Positions 1-11,124 of a stretch of DNA of 64,000 nucleotides are shown here, in pieces (positions within the stretch are counted from its first letter, which is position 1; each line of letters opens with the position of its first letter). The DNA is from Pseudomonadota bacterium (lineage in GTDB: Bacteria > Pseudomonadota > Gammaproteobacteria > Burkholderiales > Burkholderiaceae_C). The stretch is taken from NCBI GenBank assembly GCA_018241225.1, contig JAFEEG010000007.1, positions 1 to 64,000 on the forward strand, in the 5' to 3' direction. The notes under the pieces are model-generated. The model saw nothing but the letters and a program-made list of their open reading frames with translations, did no database searches and was not told the origin of the DNA. A program made the translations under genes and the position numbers.

Positions 1-105
1 GCCCGAGGGGAAGACGGTGCCCGCAGGCAGGCCGCCGTCGTTGGCAACGATCGCGACGTTGTCGCGCTCGTCCATGGTGATGTACAGGGGCGCGGCGGAT
101 GTCAT
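1..105 (-). CDS. garD: UxaA/GarD-family sugar-acid dehydratase, N-terminal fragment
   Basis: Only the first 35 codons lie in the window; the gene continues beyond position 1. The peptide starts [20 protein letters not shown] and goes on to a GGLPAGT turn, which is the look of the N-terminal SAF domain of altronate/galactarate dehydratases (UxaA family). The start codon overlaps the TGA of the upstream lactonase gene (ATGA), so the two are translationally coupled. In this operon the expected reaction is dehydration of galactarate (or glucarate) to 5-keto-4-deoxyglucarate, the substrate of the KdgD encoded at 11125. The family call rests on a short stretch; substrate choice between galactarate and altronate is inferred from the neighbours. 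Confidence 0.7.
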   Translation of the reverse strand, partial: MTSAAPLYITMDERDNVAIVANDGGLPAGTVFPSG

Positions 106-1109
106 GTCAAAACAATGGTCTCGACCCAGTTGGCCCCGGCGCCGGCCGGGGCATCGCCGCACACGGTCAGGGCGCCCGAGTCCGGGTCGATTTCATAAAG
201 GCGGATGCGCGGGGACTTCTGCCCCGCGGCGATGAGAAAGCGCCCGTCGGGCGTGATGTTGAAGCCGCGCGGCTGCTCTTCGGTCGGCGTGTGGCCGATG
301 AGCGAAAGCAGGCCGCTGTGTGCGTCGACGCGAAACGCCGCCAGGGTGCTGGAGCGGCGTTCGTTCGTGTAGAGAAAGCGACCATCGGGCGTGAGGTGCA
401 GGTCGGACGCCCAGGGCTCGCCCGAGAAGCCGGGCGGCAGGCTGCCGATGGTCTGCATCGTGCGCAGCAGGCCCGTGGTGGCGTCCAAGGCCAGTACGTC
501 GACGGCGGCATCCAGCTCGTTGAGCAGATAGACCAGGCGTGCGTCCGGGCCGAACACGAAATGCCGCGGGCTGGCCGTGGGTCGCGGTGCAAAGGTGGGC
601 GGGTCGTTGGGGCTGAGTTGCCCGGTGCTCGCATCGAAGCGCCACTGCATCACCACGCCCCCGCCCATGCAGGTCGAGAAGGCGAAGCGATTGGATGGAT
701 CGGCCGCGATGGCATGCGCGTTCACAGCCGTGGGCAGTTGCTGCAGCGGGCCGAGCGCAATGCCGTCCGCGCCGATGGCATTCACCGCCACGAGGTTGCC
801 CCCGAAGGAGGCGCTGAACAGGAAGCGCCCGCTGCGGTCCGGCTGGATGTAGGCCATGCTGTGCGGCAGCGGCGCATTGCCGATCTGGCGCAGATGGCCG
901 GTGGCTGCGTCTACCGCGAAGCTCAGCACCTCGCGCGGCTCGGAGCGGCGCGCGGCGTAGAGCCGGTCGCGCTCGGGCGTCAGCGCCATCGGCATCAGCT
1001 CGCCGCCGGGTACGACGCTTTGAACTTGCGTGAGCGAGCGACTTGCCGGGTCCAGGTGATAGACCCGGATGTCGCCGCTTTCGGCGTTGGAGACGTAGAC
1101 CGCGTACAT
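102..1109 (-). CDS. seven-bladed beta-propeller lactonase (COG2706 / 6-phosphogluconolactonase-like)
   Basis: A 335-residue protein built from repeating blades of the lactonase family: opening blade with [16 protein letters not shown], then [12 protein letters not shown] near residue 92, [12 protein letters not shown] near 248 and GRFLIAAGQ near 290. There is no signal peptide, so it is cytoplasmic. It sits between the TRAP transporter and the galactarate-dehydratase-like gene and overlaps the latter by four bases. Uronate dehydrogenase makes galactaro- or glucaro-lactone, so the natural role here is hydrolysis of that lactone to galactarate/glucarate. I recall proteins of this family being named UxuF for that job in hexuronate loci, but have not checked it; classic Pgl (6-phosphogluconolactone) activity is the alternative and fits the context less well. 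Confidence 0.85.
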   Translation of the reverse strand: MYAVYVSNAESGDIRVYHLDPASRSLTQVQSVVPGGELMPMALTPERDRLYAARRSEPREVLSFAVDAATGHLRQIGNAPLPHSMAYIQPDRSGRFLFSASFGGNLVAVNAIGADGIALGPLQQLPTAVNAHAIAADPSNRFAFSTCMGGGVVMQWRFDASTGQLSPNDPPTFAPRPTASPRHFVFGPDARLVYLLNELDAAVDVLALDATTGLLRTMQTIGSLPPGFSGEPWASDLHLTPDGRFLYTNERRSSTLAAFRVDAHSGLLSLIGHTPTEEQPRGFNITPDGRFLIAAGQKSPRIRLYEIDPDSGALTVCGDAPAGAGANWVETIVLT

Positions 1110-1114
1110 GTCAG

Positions 1115-1190
1115 CGGCGCCCGGCCGTCCGAAGCCGCTGACGCGCCCCCTCGGGGCGCAGCGATACGCGAAGCGATGAGCGTGGGGACA
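1115..1190. repeat. intergenic stem-loop repeat between dctM and the lactonase gene
   Basis: The 87-base gap between two co-directional operon genes contains a GCGCCCC-CTC-GGGGCGC hairpin (1143-1159) followed by a cagcgatacgcgaagcgatg tract and a GGGG run. Elements with this layout (a CCCCCTCGGGG hairpin followed by GCAGCGA and GCGAAGCGA motifs) are, from memory, common between genes in Comamonadaceae. It has no T-tract and could act in mRNA processing or uneven expression of the operon; that role is a guess. Confidence 0.4.
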
Positions 1191-1196
1191 TACGTT

Positions 1197-2549
1197 CTAG
1201 AGCACCACGTGCCCGGTGATGAGCGAGGGCAGCCAGGTCGAGAACGAGGGCACGTAGGTCACCAGCGTGATCGCCACGAAGATGGCCAGGTAGTACGGCC
1301 AAGCTGTTTTTGTGGCCTCCCCGATCGATATCTTGCCGATGGCGCAGCCGATGAACTGCACCGTGCCCACCGGCGGGTGCACCAGGCCCAGTGCGCAGTT
1401 CAGCAGCAGCATCATGCCGAACTGCACCGGGCCCACGCCCATCTGGATGGCCAGCGGCAGGAACAGCGGCGTGGTGATCAGGATGTGGGCCGCCATGTCC
1501 AGGAACACGCCCAGGAAGATCTGGATGATGTTGATGTACAGCAGCATCAGCCAGGGCGAGCTGGTGGCGGCCAGCAGCGCCGTCTCGATGGTTTCCGGAA
1601 TCTCCAGGTAGGCCATCTGGTAGCGCAGCATGTTCGACACGCCGATGAGCAGCAGGATCACGCCCGTGGTCTTGGAGGCCTTGGCCAGCGACTTGAGCAG
1701 CGCCTTGCGCGTCATGGTGCGATAGACGATGACGGTCAATATCAGCGAGTAGGTGACCGCGATGGCAGCCGCCTCGGTGGCCGTGGCCACGCCCTTCATC
1801 ACGCACAGCAGGATGATCAGGATCACGCCCAGGCCCGGAATGGCGGCGATGAAGGTCTTGAGCACCGTGCCCCAGCCCGGGAAACGCTCGACGGCGGTGG
1901 AGCCGTCGGGACGGCGCGGGTAGCCGTACTTGGCGGCCTGCCAGTAGGCGGCCACCAGCATGCACACCATGATCCAGAAGACCGGGATCAGGCCGGCGAA
2001 CATCAGGTCGCCGATGGACACGCCCTTGATCGTGTGGCCCGCAATCTCGCCCACGGCCGCCTGCGCCGCGAAGGCGTAGATGATCATGTTGTGCGAGGTG
2101 GGCATGAGCGCGCCCGACAGCGAGGCGTGCGTGGTCACGTTCACCGCGTAGTCGGCGCCGTAACCCTCTTTCTTCATGACAGGGATCATCACCCCGCCCA
2201 TGGCCGAGGTGTCGGCCACCGGCGAGCCCGAGACGCCGCCGAACAGGGTGGAAGCCACCACGTTGGCCAGGCCCAGGCCACCTTTCCAGTGGCCCACCAG
2301 GCTGCGCGCAAACGCAACGATCTTGTCCGCGATGCCGCCATGCAGCATCAGTTCACCCGAGAAGATGAAGAAGGGAATGGCAAGGAAGGAGAAGACGTTC
2401 ATCCCCGAGACCATCATCTGGACGGCCGTCTCGAACGGCAGCCCTTCGAAGGCGAAGGTCAGCAGGCAGCTCAGGCCGATCGCGAAAGCGACCGGCATGC
2501 CCAGGACCAGGAAGAGAACGAAGCTCAGCGACAGGACGGTCAGTGCCAT
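1197..2549 (-). CDS. dctM: TRAP transporter large permease (DctM)
   Basis: A 450-residue, very hydrophobic protein with about twelve membrane segments, typical of the DctM/SiaM large subunit that forms the ion-coupled transport path in the inner membrane. It carries the family's N-terminal LVLGMPVAFAIGLS segment and the GGVSGSPVADTSAMG loop near residue 110. The start overlaps the end of dctQ by ten bases. Together with DctQ and DctP it makes a complete sodium-driven TRAP importer. Given udh and the lactonase in the same operon, the cargo is most likely galacturonate and/or glucuronate. Confidence 0.95.
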   Translation of the reverse strand: MALTVLSLSFVLFLVLGMPVAFAIGLSCLLTFAFEGLPFETAVQMMVSGMNVFSFLAIPFFIFSGELMLHGGIADKIVAFARSLVGHWKGGLGLANVVASTLFGGVSGSPVADTSAMGGVMIPVMKKEGYGADYAVNVTTHASLSGALMPTSHNMIIYAFAAQAAVGEIAGHTIKGVSIGDLMFAGLIPVFWIMVCMLVAAYWQAAKYGYPRRPDGSTAVERFPGWGTVLKTFIAAIPGLGVILIILLCVMKGVATATEAAAIAVTYSLILTVIVYRTMTRKALLKSLAKASKTTGVILLLIGVSNMLRYQMAYLEIPETIETALLAATSSPWLMLLYINIIQIFLGVFLDMAAHILITTPLFLPLAIQMGVGPVQFGMMLLLNCALGLVHPPVGTVQFIGCAIGKISIGEATKTAWPYYLAIFVAITLVTYVPSFSTWLPSLITGHVVL

Positions 2550-3034
2550 GACGGGATGACCTCTTGTCTTGTGAATTGGGCAATCATGTGCTCAAGGGAG
2601 AACAGCGTGATGAGAACACCCGCCAGGATCACCGGCAGGTAGCGGAAGGACTCGGAGATGCCCAGCGTGGGGATGGTGTCCTTGCTGGTGTGCACCGCCA
2701 TCTCGCTGGCGCCGAAGAACAGCGTCACGGCGAAGGCGATGCTCAGCAGGTACACGATGAACCTGCACCAGAACTGCCCCTTCTCGGGCAGCATCTTGAC
2801 CAGCGAATCCAGGCCGATGTGGCCGGCGTCCCGCACGCCTGCGGAAGCGCCGAACATCGATACCGAAATCACCAGCAGCAGTGCCACCTGCTCGACATAG
2901 GCGGGGGAGTCGTTGAACACGTAGCGCATCACCACGCCGTAGACGACCACGCCGAGCAGCCCCACCAGGCAGATGCACGCGATGTACATCGCCCAGCGCG
3001 AGAGCAGCGCCATCAGTTTGGTAAACAGGTTCAT
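2540..3034 (-). CDS. dctQ: TRAP transporter small permease (DctQ)
   Basis: A 164-residue protein with four predicted membrane helices, the size and layout of DctQ subunits, including the conserved VVVYGVVMRYVFNDSPAY segment around residue 30-47 (the RYVF..P/S..W/YVEE-type signature). It works with the large permease dctM, whose start it overlaps by ten bases, and lies 25 bases after dctP. Its role is structural support of the permease in the inner membrane. Confidence 0.93.
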   Translation of the reverse strand: MNLFTKLMALLSRWAMYIACICLVGLLGVVVYGVVMRYVFNDSPAYVEQVALLLVISVSMFGASAGVRDAGHIGLDSLVKMLPEKGQFWCRFIVYLLSIAFAVTLFFGASEMAVHTSKDTIPTLGISESFRYLPVILAGVLITLFSLEHMIAQFTRQEVIPSWH

Positions 3035-3059
3035 CGCGAAGACGTGAGTAGTCGTCCCG

Positions 3060-5833
<2,774 letters not shown>

Positions 5834-5907
5834 GGCCCTTCTTCTTCGCTCACTTTCCCTAGGTTGACGCTCGTTCGCGGGCGATTCGACAATGCGCGCC
5901 CGATGTC

Positions 5908-5923
5908 ATCGGTTGTCTGATGA
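5908..5923. promoter_or_regulatory. degenerate GntR-type operator upstream of the secreted lipoprotein gene
   Basis: ATCGGTTGTC at 5908-5917 is identical to the sequence at 10848-10857 and continues as TTGTCTGATGA, a weaker version of TTGTC(A/G)TACAA. It lies about 100 bases before the start at 6020, in a 186-base gap after gntR. The second half-site is poor, so this is a tentative operator. Confidence 0.35.
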
Positions 5924-6019
5924 CGTACATCAAGTAACAACTGCTTGGGCGCGCAGCGGCTGATGGCATCGGCAAGAACCTCAACAACAGTCATTCGTGA
6001 CACAAGAAGGAACGTTCAG

Positions 6020-8257
6020 ATGCCAAGCTTTCCAAGTTCGCCCAACGCCCGCTTTCGCCCCAGGTCCCGCGTCGCACGCCGGCCCGGAGCGCTCGCGCTG
6101 AGTGCCGTCGCATTGCTGAGCCTTGCCGCCTGCGGAGGTGGCGGGGGTGGCGATCAGGGTGGGGCAGTCAGTGCTTCCGGCGGCAGCGCCGGCGTGAGCA
6201 AGCCGTCGCCCGCCAGCTCGGGCCCGTCGCTCAACGGCGTGGTCTACGGCAAGGCCGACACGGGCGTGCCCAAGGGCGAGAGCATCCCCATCACCATGAT
6301 GGGCCAGATGCGCGTGCTGTTCGACAAGATCAAGGATGCACCCGACTTCACGCAAGTGAAGATGGACCTGGGCGACGGCACGCCGGTGGCGGTGCTCGAC
6401 ACCAAGACCGGCGACAAGTTCCTGCCGGGCAAGCTGGCACTGGGCCTGTCGTACATCCTGATCGACATGAAGACCAAGGGTGACCCGGCCTATGCCGACT
6501 ACCTGGCGGCCTACCAGCGCGTGACCCGCGCCATGATCACCACGACCAACCCGGCCGACGCCACCAAGTACCTGTACGTGAACACGTCATGGGGCGAGTA
6601 CTACTACCTCGTCGCGCTCAACAACCTGAAGGCGCGCGGCATGATGAACGAGGTGTTCGCCGACGACGTGCTGGCCGTGCTGCAAAAGCGCCTGACCTTC
6701 TGCGACATGTTCGGTGCGGATGCCAGTGGCAACTCCGACACCTGCCCTGCGGCCGGAACGCCCATCGACGTGAAGTCGCTCAACACGGCGCAGAACTACT
6801 ACGCCGTGTCGTACGGCATTGCCGGGCTGCGCCAGAAGCTGGGCTGGAGCAACCCGACCTTCTTCAACGCCAACGACGCCAGCGTGGCCACCATGGGCGC
6901 GCGCGACGCGCTGCTGTACACGCTGACCAAGCACATCCGCGACGACTCTTCGGGTGGCTTCTCCGACGAGGCGAACAACGCCAGCACCACCTACTACGAC
7001 CAGGCGCGCTTCGACCGCTACAGCACGCTGCTCATCGGCGAGGTGGTGGAGCGCACGCTGGAGATGGACAACATGGCCAATCTCACCGACGAGCTCAAGG
7101 GCTACCTGCGCAAGTCGGTGGATCTGATCTTGCAGCAGCTCAACACCCAGGGGCAGGGCTTCAACTACGGCCGCTCCATCGGCCCGTACGGCGACACGGC
7201 ATTTGCCGAAGTGCTGACGGCCGCCGCCAACGCCGGCGTGCTGAGCAAGGACGAGATGAAGATCGCCTACAACTTCATCTACCGCGCCGCCAGGCGCTAC
7301 GCCAACTTCTGGTACGACCCGACGCTGCCCACGCCCTCGGTCAACATGTGGGTCAAGGGCCGCGGCACCGACGGCTACCGCGGCAAGCCGCGCGTGCTGG
7401 GCGAGAACTTCAGCCTGCTGCACCAGTTCCTGTACGTCAACAACTGGTGGAACAAGCTGGGCTACCAGGACCAGGCACCCATGCCCGATGCCGCCATGCA
7501 GGCCTGGCTCGACAAGCTGCCGCGCTACACGCTTACCTGGTACAACCAGCCCGGCGACGCGGCGCACCCCTACAGCGCCGCGCTGATCACGGTGCGCGAC
7601 GGCAAGCGGGTGATCAACCTCAACATGAGCCAGGCGCCGGACTACAACTCCTTCACGCCCTACTACCCGGTGCCCTTCTCGGACAACCTGATCTACGGCA
7701 CCACCGACCAGGCCTATGCGCTGCTGCTGCCGCAGGTGAGCTATGGCGGCAAGAACTACATCCCGGTCACCTACTACAAGAACCTGAGCGTGCAGAAGGT
7801 CAAGGGCGACATCGTGGTGAGCTTCGACACCACCAAGTTCCGCCAGGCCGCCAAGAACGCCAAGTACACGACCGACCTGGACCTGCAGGCGCACACCGAG
7901 ATCACCTTCGGCCACGGTGCCATCACGCGCACCGACACGTTGAGCTCGGCCACGCTGGCCGGCCCGGTGGCGGTGGAGACCGACTACACCGGCTTTGCCG
8001 ACTACGCCAAGACCACGGCGCAGCCGGACGGCATGTCGGTGGCCTTTGCCGACGCCGATGCGCAGGGCTGGAGCGCCAGCGGCTTCGACGGCTGTGCGCT
8101 CTCGGCCTTCGACACGGTGGGTGGCACGACCAATGTGCTGTCGACCACGCCGATCGGCCAGTTGCACTCGCGCTTTGCCTGCACCACCGCGCCCTTCGCG
8201 CCCAACGCCGGCGCGCGTACCTTCTCGTGGACGCTGCGCTACGCCCATCTGAAGTGA
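6020..8257 (+). CDS. large secreted lipoprotein of unassigned family, candidate pectin-active lyase or hydrolase
   Basis: 745 residues from the ATG at 6020, which follows an AGAAGGA ribosome site and gives a basic N-terminus, hydrophobic core and LSLAAC lipobox, then a Gly-rich linker. Residues of roughly 60-480 look all-helical with aromatic, Asn and Tyr-rich loops (NTSWGEYYYL, NTAQNYYAVSYG, GGFSDEANNAS, GFNYGRSIGPYGDTAF), as in (alpha/alpha) toroid polysaccharide lyases; the remainder (from about 500) looks beta-rich. I do not recognise the family. The position between the uronate regulator and a GH28 polygalacturonase, and an operator-like site upstream, suggest an outer-membrane-tethered enzyme on pectic or uronate-containing polymers. 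That function is inference; the ORF and its export are well supported. Confidence 0.85.
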   Translation: MPSFPSSPNARFRPRSRVARRPGALALSAVALLSLAACGGGGGGDQGGAVSASGGSAGVSKPSPASSGPSLNGVVYGKADTGVPKGESIPITMMGQMRVLFDKIKDAPDFTQVKMDLGDGTPVAVLDTKTGDKFLPGKLALGLSYILIDMKTKGDPAYADYLAAYQRVTRAMITTTNPADATKYLYVNTSWGEYYYLVALNNLKARGMMNEVFADDVLAVLQKRLTFCDMFGADASGNSDTCPAAGTPIDVKSLNTAQNYYAVSYGIAGLRQKLGWSNPTFFNANDASVATMGARDALLYTLTKHIRDDSSGGFSDEANNASTTYYDQARFDRYSTLLIGEVVERTLEMDNMANLTDELKGYLRKSVDLILQQLNTQGQGFNYGRSIGPYGDTAFAEVLTAAANAGVLSKDEMKIAYNFIYRAARRYANFWYDPTLPTPSVNMWVKGRGTDGYRGKPRVLGENFSLLHQFLYVNNWWNKLGYQDQAPMPDAAMQAWLDKLPRYTLTWYNQPGDAAHPYSAALITVRDGKRVINLNMSQAPDYNSFTPYYPVPFSDNLIYGTTDQAYALLLPQVSYGGKNYIPVTYYKNLSVQKVKGDIVVSFDTTKFRQAAKNAKYTTDLDLQAHTEITFGHGAITRTDTLSSATLAGPVAVETDYTGFADYAKTTAQPDGMSVAFADADAQGWSASGFDGCALSAFDTVGGTTNVLSTTPIGQLHSRFACTTAPFAPNAGARTFSWTLRYAHLK

Positions 8258-8275
8258 GCGCAGGCCAATGAGAAA

Positions 8276-8310
8276 AGGCCGACCGGCGTTTGCCGGTCGG
8301 CCTTTCTTGT
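8276..8310. terminator. bidirectional rho-independent terminator
   Basis: A perfect 12-bp stem (AGGCCGACCGGC / GCCGGTCGGCCT) with a GTTT loop spans 8276-8303. It is followed by TTCTTGTT and preceded by AAAA, so it can serve both the plus-strand lipoprotein gene ending at 8257 and the convergent polygalacturonase gene ending at 8324. Confidence 0.9.
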
Positions 8311-8323
8311 TCAGGGCTTGAAC

Positions 8324-10537
8324 TCAGGGCGCCCAGTGGGTACCGAACGGATTGGAGGCGCCGATGGCCGGAAAGTCGACAAAGGCCTGGCTGCAGTCCA
8401 GCACCTGGTCGGGCTTGGCCTTTTCGCTGGCCTCGCCGTTCAGCACCACCTGGTTCGCACTCGACGCGAAGATCGGCAGGTTGACGTTGTCCAGCGTCAG
8501 GTTGGCGTCCGATGCAATCACCGAGATCAGCGACGGATCGTCGGCCACCACGTCCTTCATCGTCATCGTCAGCGGATGCGCGGGCAGGTAGCCGGTGGGG
8601 TAGGCGGCCGTGGGCGTGAAGTAGCCGCCGGTGTTGGCCGCAAAGCCCTGAAGCTTGACGTTGCCGTCGCCCAGGATGCGCACGTTGCTCATCTGGATGT
8701 CGTGGAAGTTCGGCACCTTCGGGCCGCCGCTGGGCAGTGCCTTGGTGCTGTAGTAGGTGGAGAAGAGAAGGGCGTTCTGCGCGTTGCTGATGCAGATGTT
8801 CTTGTACGAGATGTTGCTCACCTCGCCGCCGCGTGCGTAGTCGGACTTGATGCGCAGGCCTTCTTCAGAGTTCACGAAGGAGTTGTCGTAGACCTGCACG
8901 TTGGTCACGCCCGCATTCGTCTCGCTGCCGATCGAGATGCCGTGGCCCCAGTAGATGTGGTTGTGCGCGATGACGATGCCGTAGGCGCGGTCGCTGCGCT
9001 TGCCGCGGTTGCCGTCGATGCCGAAGCCCACGGCGTTGGGGTTGTTGCTGCCCTTGAGCGCGATGTCGTCGTCGCCGGTGCTCACGTAGTTGTAGGCGAA
9101 CACGAAGTTCTTCAGGTAGCCGTCGAAGGACATCTTGCTGGCCGATGCGCTCGTGCTGCCCGTGGTCAGCGCGTTGGACTTGGCGCTCGATGCCGAGCCC
9201 GGATCGAAGGCGTCGGTGTTCTTCACGTTGTCGGCATTGAAGGTCTGGCCCGTGTACAGCGGGTTGCCGTTGCCCGCCGGGTTGGCGAAGGCCGCCAGCG
9301 TGGGCGTCTGCACCTTCACGCCCCAGATCGTGAGGCCGTCCACGCCGCTGGGCACCACGTGGAAGTTGGCGCTGTTGTTCAGGCTGATCTTGTAGAGCGT
9401 CAGGTTCTTGGCGTAGTTGAACACCATCATGCGGAAGTTCGACTGCGAGCCCGATCCGGTGGTGCCGTTTTGCACCATGTTGCCCAGGTAGGCCAGGTCC
9501 CACCAGGTCATGTTGCGGGTGGACGATTTCGAATCGACGAAGGTGCCACCGTTGTCGCAGGCGGTGCCGTCGGCAGCCTTCAGGCCCTGGGCGAACGCGG
9601 CGTAGGTGTTGGAGCAGCTCAGGTCCACCTTCATCAGCGGATACAGCGCGTTGGACGTGACGATCTCCCCATAGGCGCGGCTGTCGATGCTGCCTTCGCC
9701 CACGACGGCCGAGTTGACCGTGTAGTCGCCGCCGATCAGCGGCAGGCAGTTGCCCGAGCTGCCGGCCTTGGTGGCGCTCACGGCCGTGTTGGCGCAGTAG
9801 GTGGTGGGCAGGCCGGTGACGGCGTTCCTTGGCATGTAGGCCATGACGTCGCGCGTGGCGTAGAGCGTGGCGCCCTTGTCGATCCACAGCGTCACGCCCG
9901 AGGGCAGCGTCAGCGGCCCCGAGATGAATCCGTTGCCCGGCCCGTTGCTGCTGGGCGCCAGGCGCACCGCGAACTTCGGCGCCTTGTATTGGGGCTTGGC
10001 CAACTCTTCGCCGGAGACGCCCGCAATGTTGAATTTGGGCAGCGCGGCGGCCTTCTGGTCTGCGGTGGCGCTGGCGTCGGCGCTCAGGATGGCGGAGCCG
10101 ACGGCTGCGTCGACCGCCGCGCCGCAGGCATCGAGCGCGGCCTGGATGCGCGCCTGGTCGGGGTTGGCGCTGGCAACGCTCACCGCAACGCCCACGCCGG
10201 GCGTGGACGGGTCGGCCTCGGGCGGCAGTGCGCCGTCGGGGCGGCGCACGAGGTTGTTGCCCGCTTCGAGCGTGGCGCATACCTGGGTGTCGGCCGGCAG
10301 GCTGGGCTCGGCCGGCAGGTCCGGGTCGAAGGTCGTGGTGCCGACCTGGAAGGCCTTGGGCTTGGACGCATTGCCCGCTTGGGCCGCGTCGCTCGAAGAC
10401 GTGGATGCGGCGGCGCTCGTCGGCGCGGTCGAGCCGCTGCCTCCGCCGCAGGCCGCGAGCATTGCTGCCGCGGCCAGCGACAGCATCCAGCGTGCAATGG
10501 GTTGGACGACTGGCGTCCTGGGTTCTTGCATGGTCAT
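8324..10537 (-). CDS. polygalacturonase-like glycoside hydrolase family 28 lipoprotein
   Basis: 737 residues with a lipoprotein signal (MLAAC, Cys30) and a right-handed beta-helix. The four GH28 active-site blocks are all present: NTD near residue 441, GDDD near 487, GHG near 531 and RIK near 560. It should cleave alpha-1,4 bonds in homogalacturonan or a related pectic chain at the cell surface or in the periplasm, feeding the uronate pathway next door. It is longer than a minimal GH28 enzyme (about 400 residues); the extra is an N-terminal low-complexity Ser/Ala linker, a roughly 150-residue lead-in and a C-terminal extension. It may be an exo-acting or oligomer-acting member; that cannot be told here. 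Start could also be the second ATG six bases on. Confidence 0.92.
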   Translation of the reverse strand: MTMQEPRTPVVQPIARWMLSLAAAAMLAACGGGSGSTAPTSAAASTSSSDAAQAGNASKPKAFQVGTTTFDPDLPAEPSLPADTQVCATLEAGNNLVRRPDGALPPEADPSTPGVGVAVSVASANPDQARIQAALDACGAAVDAAVGSAILSADASATADQKAAALPKFNIAGVSGEELAKPQYKAPKFAVRLAPSSNGPGNGFISGPLTLPSGVTLWIDKGATLYATRDVMAYMPRNAVTGLPTTYCANTAVSATKAGSSGNCLPLIGGDYTVNSAVVGEGSIDSRAYGEIVTSNALYPLMKVDLSCSNTYAAFAQGLKAADGTACDNGGTFVDSKSSTRNMTWWDLAYLGNMVQNGTTGSGSQSNFRMMVFNYAKNLTLYKISLNNSANFHVVPSGVDGLTIWGVKVQTPTLAAFANPAGNGNPLYTGQTFNADNVKNTDAFDPGSASSAKSNALTTGSTSASASKMSFDGYLKNFVFAYNYVSTGDDDIALKGSNNPNAVGFGIDGNRGKRSDRAYGIVIAHNHIYWGHGISIGSETNAGVTNVQVYDNSFVNSEEGLRIKSDYARGGEVSNISYKNICISNAQNALLFSTYYSTKALPSGGPKVPNFHDIQMSNVRILGDGNVKLQGFAANTGGYFTPTAAYPTGYLPAHPLTMTMKDVVADDPSLISVIASDANLTLDNVNLPIFASSANQVVLNGEASEKAKPDQVLDCSQAFVDFPAIGASNPFGTHWAP

Positions 10538-10847
10538 GGGCTACCTCGTTGGAAGAAAGAAGGCTGGCCAGGGCGCGCTCGGCGGCCGCGTCGAAACAGG
10601 ACGCGGCGCGTCCCGGCACCGGCCAGCAGGGCTTGGGCGCTGTATCTCTCAGCGCGGGTCGGTGAGGGTGGTGTGGCGGTCCGGGGTGCTCACCCTTGGC
10701 GCGGGCGGCACGGAAGGTCTGGGCGCCGCAGCGAGGAGGCTGGGCGCGAGGTGGCGTGCCGGCGCCGCGCGCTGGCATCTCTGGGCGGCGTCAGCCGGCG
10801 TGTGAAAAGGCCTTGCTCCATGGTGTCTCCGTCTGTAGTTATAGGTT

Positions 10848-10863
10848 ATCGGTTGTCATACAA
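10848..10863. promoter_or_regulatory. GntR-type operator upstream of polygalacturonase and kdgD
   Basis: TTGTCATACAA (10853-10863) is a TTGT-N3-ACAA palindrome differing by one base from the udh operator core. Its left flank ATCGGTTGTC repeats exactly at 5908-5917. On the minus strand TATAAC (10843-10838) follows nine bases away, suggesting a repressible promoter toward the polygalacturonase gene. Confidence 0.55.
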
Positions 10864-11021
10864 GCTAGGCACATTATTCGCAACGCACGCGGACGCTGTC
10901 AACGAGAACACTGCGCCAGGGCGTGGGGGCAAACCCTAGGGCTTCCCAATGCAGAGATGCCATTCCAAGGAGCGATGCGTCCGGATCATCGTCTCGAAGG
11001 GCTGGACATTCCGGCTTTCAA

Positions 11022-11044
11022 GTTATACGATGACATATGACAAC
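11022..11044. promoter_or_regulatory. imperfect 23-base palindrome upstream of kdgD
   Basis: An imperfect inverted repeat with GTT and AAC ends (15 of 23 positions symmetric). Read on the minus strand it begins GTTGTCATA, the same half-site as the other two operators, and ends TATAAC. It is 81 bases before the kdgD start and is a probable operator for the kdgD-dehydrogenase unit. Confidence 0.45.
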
Positions 11045-11124
11045 AAATGACGTCGCGCTGCGTCGACGCTCATTCGAACAACCCGCACCCCCGACCAACA
11101 CACCCGCACTGGAACGACTCAAAG

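Larger units (their letters stand above)
10538..11124. other. 587-base divergent regulatory region between polygalacturonase and kdgD
   Basis: No convincing gene was found; open frames here are extensions or shadows of the flanking genes. It holds two operator-like sites (10848-10863 and 11022-11044) and, on the minus strand, a TATAAC hexamer downstream of each. The stretch 10538-10830 would be an unusually long 5' leader for the polygalacturonase mRNA and is GC-rich with no clear riboswitch or terminator. Confidence 0.6.

Noticed and set aside
99..2642. Very long plus-strand ORF of 847 codons opposite the TRAP and lactonase genes
   Set aside because: Arg/His/Gln-rich, low-complexity translation antisense to clearly homologous genes; a shadow of high-GC codon bias.
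8318..10939. 873-codon plus-strand ORF opposite the GH28 gene
   Set aside because: No family features, composition typical of an antisense shadow; the minus-strand GH28 motifs are unambiguous.
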